Counted from the first letter of the stretch, positions 38,158 through 47,076 are shown. The stretch: 64,000 nt of DNA from DATJCV01 sp963707665 (GCA_963707665.1 CAVPQU010000002.1:248001-312000); one strand, 5' to 3'. The notes: generated from the sequence alone by a model not told the origin. Translations and numbers: made by a program.

Positions 38158-38613
38158 ATGGCATTGCGCGAGTGGACGTTAAAGCGCAACTGCTCGCTGT
38201 CTCCGCGTCAGCTGGCGCTGTTTTACGCGAGTTTGTGCGTGGCATCTTTTACCATTGCGGGCCTGTTCGCACTGTTTGGCATGCACTATGTGTTCGAATT
38301 CGCGCTGCTGGAAATGGTGTTGGTCGGGGGCGCGTTTCTGATTTATGCACGACACGCGAGCGATCGCGAACACATTGCGCTGACCCGCGACTGGTTGCTG
38401 GTGGAGTTGATCGAAGTGGAGCGGGTGCGGCAATTTTGCTTGGATCGCCAGCTGACACGGATCGAATTGCCGTCGTCGCGACATGCACTGGTGACATTGG
38501 AAGCAGCTGGTATGCGAGTTGAAGTCGGTCAGTTTTTGACTGAACGCAAGCGGCGCGAATTCGCGCAAGAGCTGAAACAGGAACTGCGGCGCGGTGTGGC
38601 GGCAGGTGGTTAG
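38158..38613 (+). CDS. DUF2244 membrane protein
   Basis: Two closely spaced transmembrane segments (ALFYASLCVASFTIAGLFAL and FALLEMVLVGGAFLIYA) lie within the first 65 residues of a 151-residue protein, followed by a soluble domain (EHIALTRDWLLVELIEVERV). DUF2244 genes regularly precede cytochrome oxidase subunit II genes in betaproteobacteria, as here (33 bases to coxB). The ATG at 38158 (MALREWTLKRN) is chosen; the frame is open upstream with only a TTG at 38113. Function unknown, probably oxidase-related by position. Confidence 0.82.
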   Translation: MALREWTLKRNCSLSPRQLALFYASLCVASFTIAGLFALFGMHYVFEFALLEMVLVGGAFLIYARHASDREHIALTRDWLLVELIEVERVRQFCLDRQLTRIELPSSRHALVTLEAAGMRVEVGQFLTERKRREFAQELKQELRRGVAAGG

Positions 38614-38646
38614 ACAGAATTCTTATTCAGGGCTGTTGAGGAAAAC

Positions 38647-39807
38647 ATGAAATATGCGAAGCGCCTTCTCTCGTTGATGCCTGCTGCCGCGCTGCTGGTG
38701 GCGGCTTTGCCGTCATGGGCGGTAGTTGATAGTCCGGGCGGCCCGGCCGTGCTTCAGCTGAATTTGCATAAGCCCGTCACCGAAATCGCTCACCAGATTT
38801 ATTCGCTGCATACGATGATGCTGGTCATCTGCCTGGTGATTTTCATCGCTGTGTTTGGCGTGATGTTCTATTCGATTTTCAAGCATCGCAAGTCGCTTGG
38901 GCATAAGCCGGCCACTTTCCATGAAAGTACCGCAGTCGAAATCGCCTGGACCGTGGTGCCGTTCCTGATTGTGATCGGCATGGCGTTGCCGGCCACCAAG
39001 ACCATCATTGCGATGAAGGATACCTCGAATGCCGATCTGACGATCAAGGTTACCGGCATGCAGTGGAAGTGGGGCTACGATTACCTGAAGGGCGAAGGTG
39101 AAGGGATCTCCTTCCTGTCCAACTTGGCCACACCGCGCGAACAGATTACCAATGCAGCCCTGACCAAGGACGACAACTACCTGCTGGAAGTGGATAACCC
39201 GGTAGTGGTGCCAGTCAACAAGAAGGTGCGCGTGGTGTTGACGGCAAACGACGTGATTCACTCATGGGGTGTCCCTTCCTTTGGCGTCAAGCAGGATGCG
39301 ATTCCGGGCTTTGTGCGCGACAGCTGGTTCAAGGCCGAGGCGATTGGCACCTATCGCGGGTCATGCGTCGAATTGTGCGGCAAGGAGCACGCCTTCATGC
39401 CGATCGTGGTGCATGTGGTGAGCGACGAGGATTACACCAAATGGGTCGATGGCAAGAAGAAGGAAATGGCGGCCAAGGCCGATGATCCGAACAAGGTCTG
39501 GACTATCGATGAATTGAGCCAGCGCGGCGAAAAAGTCTACGCGGCGAATTGCGTGGCATGCCATCAGGCCAACGGCAAAGGAGTGCCGGGTGCCTTCCCT
39601 GCGCTCGACGGCTCGCCCCTGGTCACCGGCCCGAAAGCAGGGCAGATGAAAATCGTGATGGACGGCAAGGGCGCGATGCCGGCATGGAAAGGTGTTTTGT
39701 CGGACACCGAGATCGCTGCGGTGGTTACCTATACGCGCAACGCCTGGTCCAACAAGGCGCAGGAAAATATCGTGCAGCCGGCTGAAGTGCTGGCGGCGCG
39801 AAAATAG
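38647..39807 (+). CDS. coxB: cytochrome c oxidase subunit II with fused cytochrome c domain
   Basis: Takes electrons from cytochrome c through the binuclear CuA centre. Residues 1-25 form a signal peptide; two transmembrane helices (about 55-80 and 100-118) anchor the cupredoxin domain. The CuA ligands are in CVELCGKEHAFM with an upstream His in DVIHSWGVPSF. The C-terminus carries a cytochrome c domain with CVACH and a Met in KGAMPAWKGVL, so it is the caa3-like fused form. The product has 386 residues. It starts the oxidase structural operon; a stem-loop separates it from coxA. Confidence 0.96.
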   Translation: MKYAKRLLSLMPAAALLVAALPSWAVVDSPGGPAVLQLNLHKPVTEIAHQIYSLHTMMLVICLVIFIAVFGVMFYSIFKHRKSLGHKPATFHESTAVEIAWTVVPFLIVIGMALPATKTIIAMKDTSNADLTIKVTGMQWKWGYDYLKGEGEGISFLSNLATPREQITNAALTKDDNYLLEVDNPVVVPVNKKVRVVLTANDVIHSWGVPSFGVKQDAIPGFVRDSWFKAEAIGTYRGSCVELCGKEHAFMPIVVHVVSDEDYTKWVDGKKKEMAAKADDPNKVWTIDELSQRGEKVYAANCVACHQANGKGVPGAFPALDGSPLVTGPKAGQMKIVMDGKGAMPAWKGVLSDTEIAAVVTYTRNAWSNKAQENIVQPAEVLAARK

Positions 39808-39825
39808 AATAATTCAACTTATTGC

Positions 39826-39858
39826 GGGACAAAGGCAAGCGCAATGGCACTTTGTCCC
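39826..39858 (+). other. intercistronic stem-loop between coxB and coxA
   Basis: GGGACAAAG (39826-39834) pairs perfectly with CTTTGTCCC (39850-39858) around a 15-base loop. No U-run follows, so it is not a normal intrinsic terminator. It may protect the coxB mRNA end, act in processing, or mark a regulatory RNA structure ahead of coxA. Confidence 0.55.
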
Positions 39859-39930
39859 CCAGCATGATGAACAGTGCGCGACAGAGTTCGGTCAGCCGTA
39901 GCTCTGTTTTTAATAAATTAGGAGTTTGAG

Positions 39931-41526
39931 ATGAGCACAACCGCAGTCGAGCACGCACACGATCACGCTCACGATCATGGGCACGAGCAACCGCACGGCT
40001 GGCGTCGCTGGCTATACGCGACTAACCATAAAGACATCGGCACCCTCTACCTGATATTTTCGTTCACGATGTTCATGACCGGCGGCGTGCTGGCTCTACT
40101 GATCCGCGCCGAACTGTTCGAGCCGGGCTTGCAGTTCTTTCATCCGGAATTTTTTAATCAGCTGACCACCATGCACGGCCTGATCATGGTGTTTGGCGCG
40201 ATCATGCCGGCCTTCGTCGGCTTCGCCAACTGGATGATCCCGCTGCAGATCGGCGCTTCCGACATGGCGTTTGCACGGATGAACAATTTTTCGTTCTGGC
40301 TGCTGCCGCCAGCCGCGCTGTTGCTGACCATGTCGTTCCTGGTGCCGGGTGGCGCTACCGCCGCCGGCTGGACGCTGTATGCGCCGTTGTCGACGCAAAT
40401 GGGCATCGGCATGGATATGGCGATTTTCGCATTGCACCTGATGGGCGCATCCTCGATCATGGGCGCGATCAACATCATCACCACCGTGCTGAACATGCGC
40501 GCGCCGGGCATGACGCTGATGAAGATGCCGATGTTTTGCTGGACCTGGCTGATTACCGCCTACCTGCTGATCGCGGTGATGCCAGTGCTGGCCGGTGCGA
40601 TCACGATGACGCTCTCTGATCGCCACTTCGGAACCTCGTTCTTCAACGCTGCCGGCGGCGGCGATCCGGTGATGTACCAGCACGTGTTCTGGTTCTTCGG
40701 TCATCCCGAGGTGTACATCATGATCTTGCCGGCGTTCGGCATCATCTCGCACGTGATCCCGACCTTCGCGCGCAAGCCGCTGTTCGGTTATGCATCGATG
40801 GTGTATGCGACCGCGTCGATCGCGATCCTGTCGTTCCTGGTCTGGGCGCACCACATGTTTACCACCGGCATGCCAGTCACTGGCCAGTTGTTCTTCATGT
40901 ACGCGACGATGCTGATCGCGGTGCCAACCGGGGTCAAGGTTTTCAACTGGATCGCTACCATGTGGCGCGGTTCGATGACGTTCGAGACACCGATGCTGTT
41001 TGCGATCGGTTTCATTTTCGTGTTTTCGATGGGTGGTTTCACCGGCCTGATCATGGCCGTGGCGCCGATCGACATTCAGATCCAGGACACCTATTACATC
41101 ATTGCCCACTTCCATTACGTGCTGGTAGCCGGCTCGCTGTTCGCGATGTTCTCCGGGTTCTATTACTGGGGACCGAAATGGACCGGCTTCATGTATAACG
41201 AAACGCGCGGCAAGATTCACTTCTGGGCTTCGTTGATCACCTTCAACCTGACGTTCTTCCCGATGCACTTCCTCGGTCTGGCCGGCATGCCGCGTCGCTA
41301 TGCCGATTATCCGGCGCAGTTCACCGATTTCAACATGATCGTGTCGATCGGCGCGCTCGGATTCGGCCTCTCCCAGGTGTATTTCCTGTTTGCAGTGGTG
41401 ATCCCGTCAATTCGCGGTGGCCAGAAGGCGGAAGCCAAGCCGTGGGATGGCGCCGAAGGACTGGAGTGGACGGTTCCGAGCCCGGCACCGTTCCACACCT
41501 TTGAAGTTCCGCCGGTGGTCAAATAA
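39931..41526 (+). CDS. coxA: cytochrome c oxidase subunit I
   Basis: Catalytic heme-copper subunit of an aa3 oxidase. The 531-residue protein has about twelve transmembrane helices. Haem and copper ligands are seen in TTMHGLIMVFGAIMP (haem a), FWFFGHPEVYIMILP (CuB His and cross-linked Tyr), WAHHMFTTGMP (CuB) and IIAHFHYVLVAGSLFAM (haem a3 and haem a). The N-terminus has a His/Asp-rich stretch (EHAHDHAHDHGHEQPHGW) before the first helix, which is unusual and might bind metal. TAGGAG precedes the ATG. It is the second structural gene of the operon. Confidence 0.98.
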   Translation: MSTTAVEHAHDHAHDHGHEQPHGWRRWLYATNHKDIGTLYLIFSFTMFMTGGVLALLIRAELFEPGLQFFHPEFFNQLTTMHGLIMVFGAIMPAFVGFANWMIPLQIGASDMAFARMNNFSFWLLPPAALLLTMSFLVPGGATAAGWTLYAPLSTQMGIGMDMAIFALHLMGASSIMGAINIITTVLNMRAPGMTLMKMPMFCWTWLITAYLLIAVMPVLAGAITMTLSDRHFGTSFFNAAGGGDPVMYQHVFWFFGHPEVYIMILPAFGIISHVIPTFARKPLFGYASMVYATASIAILSFLVWAHHMFTTGMPVTGQLFFMYATMLIAVPTGVKVFNWIATMWRGSMTFETPMLFAIGFIFVFSMGGFTGLIMAVAPIDIQIQDTYYIIAHFHYVLVAGSLFAMFSGFYYWGPKWTGFMYNETRGKIHFWASLITFNLTFFPMHFLGLAGMPRRYADYPAQFTDFNMIVSIGALGFGLSQVYFLFAVVIPSIRGGQKAEAKPWDGAEGLEWTVPSPAPFHTFEVPPVVK

Positions 41527-41562
41527 CAGTGAGGACGGCAGGCGGATGCCTGCCGATTTCGC

Positions 41563-41667
41563 ATGCCACGAAAAAATCCAAATAATCTCAAGACTGGCCT
41601 GGTTCTGGCTTCGATTGCGCTGGTCTTTTTTCTTGGACTTATGGTCAAAAGGATGTGGTTTACCTGA
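41563..41667 (+). CDS. cytochrome oxidase small assembly protein
   Basis: A 34-residue single-pass membrane protein: MPRKNPNNLKTGLVLAS then a hydrophobic segment (IALVFFLGLMVKRMWF). Very small proteins of this type sit between coxA and cox11 in betaproteobacteria and are annotated as oxidase small assembly proteins. It starts 37 bases after coxA and ends 1 base before the cox11 ATG, which supports coupling. The pattern of a basic N-terminus, one helix and KRMW end fits this group. Confidence 0.82.
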   Translation: MPRKNPNNLKTGLVLASIALVFFLGLMVKRMWFT

Positions 41668-41668
41668 G

Positions 41669-42247
41669 ATGAAAAAACATGACTCCGGTGGCGGTGCGCA
41701 GGGCGAAACCGGAAAGCTGAATTCGCAGATGCTGGGCAAGCTGCTGGTGGTCGCGGTGTTGATGTTTGGTTTTGGGTATGCGCTGGTTCCGGTCTACAAA
41801 AAAATTTGCGAGATTACCGGCATCAATATTCTGACCTTGAAGGATGGCACGGTGCCGGCCCCGGTCGCCAATACACAGGTTGATCGCAGCCGCACCATCA
41901 CGGTCGAGTTTGACGCCAACTCGCATGGACCGTGGCGCTTCCGGCCAACCGTCAACAGCTTGCAGGTGCATCCGGGCGAAATGACCCAGGTGGTGTATGA
42001 AGTGGTAAATACGCAAGCGCATAGCATCAACGCGCAAGCGATTCCGAGCTACGCGCCGCAACAGGCGTCGGCGCACTTCAAGAAAGTGGAATGTTTCTGT
42101 TTTCAGCAACAGACCTTGGGACCGAACGAAGCGAAGCAGATGCCGGTCGTTTTTTTCATCGATCCGGCGCTACCGAAAGATATCAAGACCATTACCCTGT
42201 CTTATACATTTTTCGAGATTGGCGGACCGGGCAAGACAGCGAGTTAG
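41669..42247 (+). CDS. ctaG: cytochrome c oxidase assembly protein CtaG/Cox11
   Basis: Delivers copper to the CuB site of subunit I. The 192-residue product has one N-terminal transmembrane segment (LLVVAVLMFGFGYALVPVY) and a periplasmic immunoglobulin-like domain. The copper-binding motif CFCFQQQTL follows AHFKKVE, and FFIDPALPKDIKTITLSYTFF is the usual C-terminal signature. The ATG at 41669 lies 1 base after the stop of the small assembly protein gene. It is followed by the DUF2970 gene. Confidence 0.96.
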   Translation: MKKHDSGGGAQGETGKLNSQMLGKLLVVAVLMFGFGYALVPVYKKICEITGINILTLKDGTVPAPVANTQVDRSRTITVEFDANSHGPWRFRPTVNSLQVHPGEMTQVVYEVVNTQAHSINAQAIPSYAPQQASAHFKKVECFCFQQQTLGPNEAKQMPVVFFIDPALPKDIKTITLSYTFFEIGGPGKTAS

Positions 42248-42272
42248 CAAGACAGCGGGTTGAGGTGGATGT

Positions 42273-42488
42273 ATGCAAAAGCCGGAAAAACACAAGGGTG
42301 GCAATTTGCCCTTTGTAGCAGCGATGAAAGCGGTGTTCTGGTCTTTTTTTGGAGTCAGAAAGAGAAGCGCCTACGAAAAAGATGCCGTACACCTGAACCC
42401 GGTTCATGTGATCATTGCGGCACTGATCGGTGTCTCGATTTTTATCGGGGTATTGGTGCTTCTGGTAAAAATTGCAGTTGCGACATAA
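42273..42488 (+). CDS. DUF2970 small membrane protein
   Basis: A 71-residue protein with one transmembrane segment near the C-terminus (VIIAALIGVSIFIGVLVLLV) and the family start LPFVAAMKAVFWSFFGVRK. DUF2970 genes lie between cox11 and coxC in betaproteobacteria. It is co-directional with its neighbours (25 and 44 bases away). Role in oxidase assembly is inferred from position only. Confidence 0.9.
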   Translation: MQKPEKHKGGNLPFVAAMKAVFWSFFGVRKRSAYEKDAVHLNPVHVIIAALIGVSIFIGVLVLLVKIAVAT

Positions 42489-42532
42489 CAACACAAGCAG
42501 CTTAATTTGAAATTGTATCGGGAGAGATGAAG

Positions 42533-43393
42533 ATGGCTTCTCAACACGCTAGTGCGCCATATTATTTTGTGCCAGGCCCGTCCAGGTGGCCGGTACTGGC
42601 GGGCGCCGCGCTGTTTTTGACGATGGTGGGAGGAACTGCCTGGCTGAACGGTTATGGCTGGGGTCCGTACGCCAACCTGCTGGGAATATTTTCGCTGCTG
42701 GTCGTGCTGTATAACTGGTTTGGCGATTCGATAGCCGAATCCGAAGGCGGTCTGTATGGCGCACGGATTGACATCTCCTATCGCTGGAGCATGGCCTGGT
42801 TCATTTTCTCCGAGGTTATGTTTTTCGGCAGCTTCTTCGGCGCCCTGTACTATCTGCGCACCGTGTCGATGCCTTGGCTGGGCGATCTGGACCACAAGAT
42901 CCTGTGGCCTGATTTCGTTGCGCACTGGGGCAATACCGGGCCGGCTGGCACGATCGACCAATTCCAGACCATGGGACCGTTTCCGATCCCGACCATCAAT
43001 ACCGCGTTGCTGCTGACTTCCGGCGTCACCCTGACAATCGCGCACCATGCGCTACGCGCCGGCGCACGTGCCAAGACCGCATTTTGGCTGTTCCTGACGA
43101 TCTTGCTGGGTGCCACCTTCATGGGCTTCCAGGTCTATGAATACATCCATGCCTACACCGAACTGAACCTGAAGCTGACCTCGGGCGCCTATGGTTCGAC
43201 ATTCTTTCTACTGACCGGTTTTCACGGTTTTCACGTGACGGTCGGCGCCATCATGCTATCGGTGGTGCTGTACCGGGTACTGAAGGGCCATTTCACTCCA
43301 GAAAATCATTTCGCGTTTGAAGGCGCGGCCTGGTACTGGCACTTCGTTGACGTGGTCTGGCTCGGCTTGTACGTGGTGATTTACTGGCTGTAA
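42533..43393 (+). CDS. coxC: cytochrome c oxidase subunit III
   Basis: Integral membrane subunit with seven helices that binds lipids and stabilises proton uptake. The 286-residue product has the family stretches YFVPGPSRWPVLAGAALF, MAWFIFSEVMFFGSFFGAL (with the conserved Glu), GSTFFLLTGFHGFHVTVGA and WYWHFVDVVWLGLYVVIYW. The ATG at 42533 is preferred over one six bases upstream because GGAG at 42521-42524 is then at ideal spacing. A terminator follows, so this ends the first part of the operon. Confidence 0.96.
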   Translation: MASQHASAPYYFVPGPSRWPVLAGAALFLTMVGGTAWLNGYGWGPYANLLGIFSLLVVLYNWFGDSIAESEGGLYGARIDISYRWSMAWFIFSEVMFFGSFFGALYYLRTVSMPWLGDLDHKILWPDFVAHWGNTGPAGTIDQFQTMGPFPIPTINTALLLTSGVTLTIAHHALRAGARAKTAFWLFLTILLGATFMGFQVYEYIHAYTELNLKLTSGAYGSTFFLLTGFHGFHVTVGAIMLSVVLYRVLKGHFTPENHFAFEGAAWYWHFVDVVWLGLYVVIYWL

Positions 43394-43420
43394 GCCGGTT
43401 CATCCTGCTCCACCATGAAA

Positions 43421-43444
43421 GGCCGCACTTCGGTGCGGCTTTTT
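43421..43444 (+). terminator. rho-independent terminator after coxC
   Basis: GCCGCAC (43422-43428) and GTGCGGC (43433-43439) form a 7-bp stem with a stable TTCG loop, followed by TTTTT. It ends the coxB-coxC transcript 28 bases after the coxC stop. An A-run upstream is short, so action on the minus strand is weaker. Confidence 0.9.
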
Positions 43445-43486
43445 GCTAGTGGGGCCGGTGGTTGCGGTGGTCCGACCAGCGCGGAA

Positions 43487-43690
43487 TCAGTAGCGAATGC
43501 CGGTCGGTTCGATCCAGCCGAGTCGGTAGCCGATCAGCAGCAACAGAAACAAGGCGACCGAAAAGCCGACCCGTAACGCCAGTGCATGCAAGGTACGATC
43601 AGTCCTGCCGCGATCTTTCATCAGAAACACCAGCGCTGAACCGAGGCTGGCGATGATCAGGACAAAGGCGATGGCGACGACGATTTTCAA
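43487..43690 (-). CDS. twin transmembrane protein (DUF2909-type)
   Basis: A 67-residue protein with two transmembrane helices (VVAIAFVLIIASLGSALVFL and ALRVGFSVALFLLLLIGYRL) joined by a short polar loop MKDRGRTDRTLH. Such twin-helix proteins are found between coxC and surf1 on the opposite strand in betaproteobacteria. The probable start is TTG at 43690 (MKIVVAIAF). It is divergent from the SURF1 gene. Function unknown. Confidence 0.82.
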   Translation of the reverse strand: MKIVVAIAFVLIIASLGSALVFLMKDRGRTDRTLHALALRVGFSVALFLLLLIGYRLGWIEPTGIRY

Positions 43691-43748
43691 GGGAGTTCCC
43701 AGCCTTACTCGGGGCGCCGGGGCAGGCAGCAGGTAAAGCGATATTGTA

Positions 43749-44462
43749 ATGCCAATCACATTCCGCTTCAGGACGGTTCCGCTGGTGGCAACGGTGATCG
43801 TGGCCCTGGTCGGCGTCGCGCTGGGCCAGTGGCAGACGCGGCGCGCCTTGCAAAAGGAGGCCATCGAAGTCCAGCTGGTGAGCCGGCAAGCGCTGCCGCC
43901 CTTGCTGCTGGGCGCCGCGCCGCTGCAGCCGGATGAGGTCGAATATCGGCGTGTCGTGGCGCGTGGTGAATTCGTTGCCGGCTGGCCGGTCTATCTGGAT
44001 AACCGGCCGTTGCATGGTGCGGCCGGCTTCTACCTGCTGATGCCATTCCATATCGTCGGCTCCCAGCGTTATGTGCTGGTCGCGCGTGGCTGGCTGCCGC
44101 GCGACATGGCCAATCGCACGCGTTTGCCGGCAGTGCCGACACCGGCCGGGACGATTGAGATCGAGGGTGTGGCGCGCCGTCATCCGGGTCGCTTGTTGAG
44201 CCTGGGACAGGCCGAAGCGGTGCGGCCCGGCAGCATCCAGCAAAACCTCGACATTGGGGAATTTGCCAATGCCAGCCAGCTGGCATTGCAACCGTTCCTG
44301 CTGGAACAGACGACGGACACTCATGACGGCCTGGTGCGCGACTGGCCACGGCCATCGAGCGGGGCCGAGATGCATCGCGGCTATGCGTTCCAATGGTATG
44401 CATTGGCGCTGATGGCCTTGTTATTTTTTATTGCAACAGGATTTCGGAATGGAAAGAAATAA
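43749..44462 (+). CDS. SURF1 family cytochrome oxidase biogenesis protein
   Basis: Haem a3 insertion factor for subunit I. The 237-residue product has two transmembrane helices, one at each end (FRTVPLVATVIVALVGVALG and YALALMALLFFIATGF), flanking a periplasmic domain. Signatures are ALGQWQTRRALQKEA, VYLDNRPLHGAAGFYLLMPF, VLVARGWLPRD and HRGYAFQWYALALMAL. It starts the second oxidase-assembly transcription unit; its 3' end overlaps the next gene by 14 bases. Confidence 0.95.
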   Translation: MPITFRFRTVPLVATVIVALVGVALGQWQTRRALQKEAIEVQLVSRQALPPLLLGAAPLQPDEVEYRRVVARGEFVAGWPVYLDNRPLHGAAGFYLLMPFHIVGSQRYVLVARGWLPRDMANRTRLPAVPTPAGTIEIEGVARRHPGRLLSLGQAEAVRPGSIQQNLDIGEFANASQLALQPFLLEQTTDTHDGLVRDWPRPSSGAEMHRGYAFQWYALALMALLFFIATGFRNGKK

Positions 44463-45042
44463 GCAAATGCAAAAGCGCGGTCGCTGGAAATTCTTTGCGA
44501 TTCTGGCCGTCTGCGTTGCGCCGCTGGCCGCTTCCTACCTCACCTACTACGTGATCAAGCCGCAGGGGCGCACCAATTACGGCACCTTGCTGGACCCGCG
44601 CCAGCACCCGATGCCGGCGCTGAATGCCAGCACGCTCGACGGCAAGCCGGCGACGCTGGAGGCCTATCAGGGCAAGTGGATCATGCTGCAGGTCAATGAC
44701 GCCGACTGTCAGCAGGCATGCCGGGAAAAGCTGTTTGAAATGCGCCAGCTGCGCCTGACGCAAGGGCGCGACCAGGGCCGCATCGAACGCGTCTGGCTGG
44801 TGACCGACGAGCAGCCGGTCGAAACCATCTTGCTGCGCGAATATGACGGCACCCACCTGCTGCGCGTCAAGCCGGAAACGCTGAAAGCCTGGCTGCCGAC
44901 CGAGCCCGGCACCTCGCCGGCCGACCACCTTTACATGATCGACCCGCTCGGCAACCTGATGATGCGCTTCCCGAAAGACGCCGATCCCAACAAGATCAAG
45001 AAAGATCTGACGCGGCTGCTGAAAGCGTCGAGCATAGGGTAG
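44449..45042 (+). CDS. thioredoxin-like transmembrane protein of the oxidase assembly operon
   Basis: A 197-residue membrane-anchored protein: one transmembrane helix (FFAILAVCVAPLAASYLTYY) and a thioredoxin-like domain with a CxxxC motif in NDADCQQACREKLFEMRQL, resembling the SCO copper site. HLYMIDPLGNLMMRFPKDAD is the SCO-like C-terminal part. It overlaps the SURF1 gene by 14 bases and precedes ctaA by 3 bases. A role in CuA or thiol maintenance is inferred; such proteins are standard members of this betaproteobacterial operon. Confidence 0.85.
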   Translation: MERNKQMQKRGRWKFFAILAVCVAPLAASYLTYYVIKPQGRTNYGTLLDPRQHPMPALNASTLDGKPATLEAYQGKWIMLQVNDADCQQACREKLFEMRQLRLTQGRDQGRIERVWLVTDEQPVETILLREYDGTHLLRVKPETLKAWLPTEPGTSPADHLYMIDPLGNLMMRFPKDADPNKIKKDLTRLLKASSIG

Positions 45043-45045
45043 CCA

Positions 45046-46183
45046 ATGCTGATACAACTTGCGCTGACCGGCCTGCTGGTGGCCTTGCTGCCGCTGGCCA
45101 TCGTCTGGACTTCGGGCGACGCCGACAAATACCGGAAGCTGATCTGGATCACGCTGTTCCTGACTTTCGACCTGATCATGTTCGGCGCTTTTACCCGCTT
45201 GACCGATTCCGGCCTCGGCTGCCCCGACTGGCCCGGCTGTTATGGCCACGCCAATCCGCTGCAGGCGCATGCGCATATCAGCGCCGCCGAAGAACTGCTG
45301 CCGGGCGGCCCGGTGACGGTGATGAAAGCCTGGATCGAAATGATCCATCGCTATCTGGCGATGGCGGTCGGCGTCCTGATCATCGCCCTGGTCGTGATTG
45401 CCTGGCGCATGTGGCTCAAGTCAGGCCGACGCGACCGCAAGTTTGCGCCGGCGCTGCCCAGCGTGCTGCTGGCCTTCGTTTGCCTGCAAGGGCGCGTTCG
45501 GGGCCTGGACCGTGACCATGAAGCTGCAGCCGATCATCGTCACCACCCATCTCCTGCTGGGCCTGGGATTGCTGGCCCTGTTGACCTGGTTCGGCGTCCG
45601 TCAGAACGCGCCGCTGGCGCCCCGCGTGGCGGCGCCTGCCTTGGCCGGGGCCGCAGCATTCGGACTATTGCTGCTGGCGGTCCAGATCGCGCTGGGCGGC
45701 TGGGTCAGCACCAACTATGCGGCGCTGGCTTGCACCGATTTCCCGCTGTGCCACGGCGTACTGGTGCCGCAGATGGATTTCGCCAATGGCTTTTCCGCCT
45801 GGCGCGCGCTGGGCAAAACCGTGGATGGCGAATACCTGCCGTTTCCGGCCTTGACGGCAATCCACTGGACCCATCGCAATTTTGCCTTCGTGGTGTTCGC
45901 CTATCTGGCTTGGCTCGGCTGGCGTGCGCTGGGTCTGGCGCATCTGCGTCGGCTGGCGTGCTGGCTGCTGGCGGCGCTGGCGCTGCAACTGGCGACCGGG
46001 CTGGCCACCGTATTTCTGAGCTGGCCGCTGGCGATTGCGGTGATCCACAATGGCGGCGCGGCGCTGCTGGTGCTGCTGCTGGTCATGTTAAACTACAAAA
46101 CCAGATACCTGCCCCGGCGCGAGCCGGCTTCTGTGCATAGCGGCGAGCCGATGCCGGTCCATCTGCGGAATTCCAATCCATGA
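45046..46183 (+). CDS. ctaA: haem A synthase, frameshifted
   Basis: COX15-type enzyme that oxidises haem O to haem A. The sequence has eight predicted transmembrane helices. Signatures are FGAFTRLTDSGLGCPDWPGC (with the conserved Cys), MIHRYLAMAVGVLI, ALGGWVSTNYAALACTDFPLC, IHWTHRNFAFVVF and IAVIHNGGAALLVLLLV, which carry the haem-ligating histidines. One extra A near 45490 (CTGCAAGGGCGCG) breaks the frame; corrected text is LQGAFGAWTVTMKLQP. Corrected length is 378 residues. The stop overlaps the ctaB ATG (ATGA). Confidence 0.94.
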
Positions 46184-47076
46184 GCACTCTGAGCATTTCA
46201 CCCAGCCGCCTGGCCCAGTACTGGGCGCTGACCAAGCCGCGCGTGACGCAGCTGGCGGTATTTTGCGCCGTCATCGGCATGTTCCTGGCCACGCCAGAGC
46301 TGCCGGACTGGCGGCTCGTGGTGGCCGCCACCATCGGCATCTGGCTGTTGGCCGGCGCCGCCTTCGCGGTCAATTGCCTGGTCGAACGCGAAATCGATTC
46401 GCGCATGGCGCGCACCGCGCGCCGGCCGATGGCACGCGGCGAAATCACGGTGCCGCAAACCCTGGCTTTTTCCGGCATGATCGGCGGCATCGGCATGTGG
46501 GTGCTGTACAACTTCGTCAATCCGCTCACCATGTGGCTGACCTTTGCCACCTTCGTCGGCTATGCGGTGATTTATACCATCGTGCTGAAACCGGCGACGC
46601 CGCAAAACATCGTGATCGGCGGCCTGTCCGGTGCCATGCCGCCGGCGCTGGGCTGGGCCGCGATTGCCAACGACGTGCCGATGCAGGCCTGGCTGCTGGT
46701 GCTGATCATCTTCATCTGGACCCCGCCGCATTTCTGGGCGCTGGCGCTGTATCGGCGCGACGACTATGTCAAGTCGGGCTTGCCGATGCTGCCGGTGACG
46801 CACGGCCTGGCGTTTACCCAGTTTTACGTATTGCTGTATACCATCGCGCTGGTGGCGACCACCTTGCTGCCGTTCGCGGTCGGCATGAGCGGCGGGCTGT
46901 ATCTGGCCGCGGCGGTGGTGCTGGATGCGATTTTCCTGTGGTACGCGTGGCAAATCTATCGCCACTACAGCGACCGCATCGCGCGCAAGACGTTTGCGTA
47001 TTCGATCATCTATCTGTCGCTGCTGTTTGCGGCCTTGCTGGTCGATCATTATTTGAGGTTTATGGAATGGGCATGA
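46180..47076 (+). CDS. ctaB: protohaem IX farnesyltransferase (haem O synthase)
   Basis: UbiA-family prenyltransferase that adds a farnesyl group to haem B. The 298-residue product has about nine transmembrane helices. The conserved motifs are NCLVEREIDSRMARTARRP (the first Asp-rich NxxxDxxxD-like site) and RRDDYVKSGLPMLPVTHG (the second). LTKPRVTQLAVFCAVIGMF is the N-terminal signature. It overlaps ctaA by 4 bases and the SCO gene by 4 bases (ATGA), so translation is coupled through the operon. Confidence 0.97.
   Translation: MSTLSISPSRLAQYWALTKPRVTQLAVFCAVIGMFLATPELPDWRLVVAATIGIWLLAGAAFAVNCLVEREIDSRMARTARRPMARGEITVPQTLAFSGMIGGIGMWVLYNFVNPLTMWLTFATFVGYAVIYTIVLKPATPQNIVIGGLSGAMPPALGWAAIANDVPMQAWLLVLIIFIWTPPHFWALALYRRDDYVKSGLPMLPVTHGLAFTQFYVLLYTIALVATTLLPFAVGMSGGLYLAAAVVLDAIFLWYAWQIYRHYSDRIARKTFAYSIIYLSLLFAALLVDHYLRFMEWA

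Noticed and set aside
40096..41268. 390-codon antisense frame over coxA
   Set aside because: Composition (many His, Arg, Asp, Gln) is a shadow of a membrane protein read backwards; no recognisable domain.
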